In this document: piece after piece, positions 62,701-64,000 of the stretch
Numbering within the stretch: the stretch's first letter is position 1
How the letters are laid out: every line of letters begins with the position of its first letter
Source: Volvox africanus
Taxonomy: Eukaryota; Chlorophyta; Chlorophyceae; Chlamydomonadales; Volvocaceae
Direction: 5' to 3'
Length of the DNA: 64,000 bases
Assembly (NCBI GenBank): GCA_030268105.1
Contig: BSDZ01000004.1
Span: 6,860,001 to 6,924,000 of the forward strand
Program-made: the position numbers and the translations under genes
The notes under the pieces: generated by a model
The model's database searches: none
The model's input: the letters and a program-made list of their open reading frames with translations, nothing else
What the model was told of the DNA's origin: nothing

Positions 62701-64000
62701 CATACATTGTGGCGGCATATGTCTGTCGCTTGTGGTACTGGTTCCTTGGTTGCCTGTGTGCTTTCCAACTTGCACGTGGTAATGTCCATTTCTCCGTCCA
62801 TCTCTCAGTTTTTCTGTCCGTCTGCCCGCCTGTGGCAGGGGTCCGCCGCTACCGCCGCCACCACAGCTGGGAGCGTTGGTGGGTCATCGAGTCCACAGGC
62901 GGCTGTAAGAAATCTCTCACTGACGGTTGAATCCAAGGAGACTCTGGGGCTGCTGGGACCTAACGGGGCGGGGAAGACCACGACGTTGAGGATCATGCAA
63001 GGTGAGGGTCTATTTGAGGTTTAGGGCTTCAGAGGTAAGGTAGTGCCTTGCGGGCTTTGGAAACGCGTGCTTGTTAACCAAATTGGCAAATGAGGCTGAT
63101 AACCAAAGTTTGTGTGGTATGAGGATGGAGTAGAGGCTGGCGGGTGCTGTGTATGTGGGTATGTGGGTGACGGTTACGTGGATGCGTAGGTGGGTGCCAT
63201 GTGATTGTGATTGTGATTGGGGGAAGGGGAGAAATCAGGGACCCAGATGCATCAATGCATCAGCAAAAACATTTTTTGTGATCTTATAGAAGATAAGCCT
63301 AAGCATATTTCCAGCTAGTTATCACTTCTATGAAAAACACATAGCAAAGATGCTTTCATCTATTGATAAAGAAGATATTCCATAACAGAAGGGCTTACCG
63401 TTTGTGAATGTTTTTGATGCTATACCACGACACCAGGACAGGGGGGTGACCCGTGGGACTCTGCGACCTGCTCTGCGACCTTCTTCTTCCTGTGATCCGT
63501 GGGCCCTTTTAGTCCCCGGGCTTCTTTGACCCGTGGGACATTAATCCCAGTGGATCCGCATGACCCATAGTATCTTCTGATCAATTGGTAATAACGTTAC
63601 CCATGCATCCATTACTTTTCCGCGCAATAAACAACACCTATATACCCCCTACCCCACACGGTACCCCTAATCAAGGAAGGGAAGTAGGCCCCCGAATCCG
63701 TAGCGGTGCACACAACACCAATGACAGGCATTTTGGAGCCCAGCTCCGGCAGCGTGTTGGTGTGTGGTCTGGATCTGTCATCCCAGTCCGCCCGCGTCGC
63801 GCAGCTGGTGGGGATCTGTCCGCAGCATGACGTGCTGTGGCCCTCGCTCACGGGCCGGGAGCACGTGAGGTTATTCGGCCGGATCAAGGTGTGTGTCGTA
63901 CACGAGCAAAAGGGGTCACGGGACCGACAGAGGTATGTGAAATAGTAATAACCTATCACCAACCCAGGTGAAAGGTAATGGAAACAACAGGGCCGTGAGG
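53526..64000 (+). CDS. ABCA-subfamily ABC transporter, 5' part (runs off the window)
   Basis: Exons: 53526-53840, 54381-54446, 54650-54752, 54988-55058, 55335-55433, 55638-55755, 55983-56068, 56578-57225, 57439-58092, 58891-59020, 59382-59482, 59922-60122, 60369-60515, 60898-61024, 61195-61304, 61757-61884, 62088-62526, 62839-63001, 63728-63888. All phases join: 1289 codons so far. A Gly-rich cytosolic N-terminus (1-105) precedes the first TM helix ([16 protein letters not shown], about 112-127). Next is the large extracytosolic loop with Cys motifs ([27 protein letters not shown]) and [19 protein letters not shown] before the TM block. The TM helices include [50 protein letters not shown] and the typical [13 protein letters not shown] segment. 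NBD1 starts at [13 protein letters not shown]; Walker A is [10 protein letters not shown] (about 1221-1230) and the Q-loop [13 protein letters not shown]. The signature, Walker B and any second half lie beyond the edge. The family exports lipids or related substrates; the substrate is not readable here. Confidence 0.93.
58294..58779. repeat. Compound pentanucleotide array TATTA / TATGA / TTTTA
   Basis: About 486 bases in the ABCA intron between 58092 and 58891. Units change in blocks from TATTA to TATGA, back, then TTTTA, always in 5-base register. Open frames across it (Tyr-Ile-Leu repeats) are artefacts. Confidence 0.95.
59553..59603. repeat. (GGGA)n tract
   Basis: Imperfect run of GGGA units in the ABCA intron between 59482 and 59922. 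It produces Gly-Arg-Glu and Pro-Ser frames that are not genes. Confidence 0.85.
59707..59778. repeat. (ATG)n trinucleotide array
   Basis: About 23 ATG units with one interruption, in the same ABCA intron as the (GGGA)n tract. It explains the poly-His and poly-Ser frames on the minus strand. Confidence 0.9.

Overview
This window is nuclear DNA of a green alga, most likely a colonial volvocine such as a Volvox relative. The signs are many small phase-consistent exons with GT-AG introns (donors often GTGAGT, GTGCGT or GTACGG), TGTAA poly(A) signals, moderately high GC, long Ala/Gly/Gln/Ser runs inside proteins, and abundant microsatellites. There are no bacterial operons, rRNAs or CRISPR arrays. 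All exon models below were read by eye from splice sites, reading phase and protein conservation.

Layout. 1-2.9 kb: no supported gene. 2.9-6.3 kb, minus strand: a five-exon Barentsz/MLN51/CASC3 homologue, the cytoplasmic-shuttling subunit of the exon junction complex. 8.6-12.3 kb, plus: a single 1248-residue, Gln/Ser/Gly/Ala-rich, intrinsically disordered protein of unknown role. 12.3-17.8 kb: no supported gene; probably 3' UTR and promoter.

17.8-45.3 kb, plus: a tandem pair of large multi-exon genes, called copy A (17.8-28.7 kb) and copy B (33.7-45.3 kb) here. They encode polytopic membrane proteins with the layout of the OSCA/TMEM63/CSC1-like channel superfamily: two TM helices, a cytosolic RRM-like domain, then a large TM block. 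The paralogues share almost every exon boundary. They form a mosaic in which some stretches are diverged and others, introns included, are nearly identical; the longest is about 1.97 kb with one mismatch noticed. Copy A is fully open (28 exons, 1458 aa). Copy B has a frameshift with an in-frame stop, a second stop near its C-terminus, and several microsatellite expansions, so it looks damaged or misassembled. The 5 kb between them holds only weak exon-like fragments, one with an argininosuccinate-lyase-like motif.

45.3-48.7 kb: no supported gene. 48.7-51.7 kb, plus: an eight-exon RWDD3/RSUME-like RWD-domain protein. 53.5 kb to the right edge, plus: the first 19 exons of an ABCA-subfamily ABC transporter. 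They cover the N-terminus, first TM domain, a very large lumenal loop with low-complexity inserts, and the first half of nucleotide-binding domain 1; the gene runs off the window.

The genes do not form a pathway. The most notable aspect is the evolutionary behaviour of the tandem channel pair: patchy homogenisation with tract edges next to microsatellites, and hairpin-forming insertions found in copy B only.
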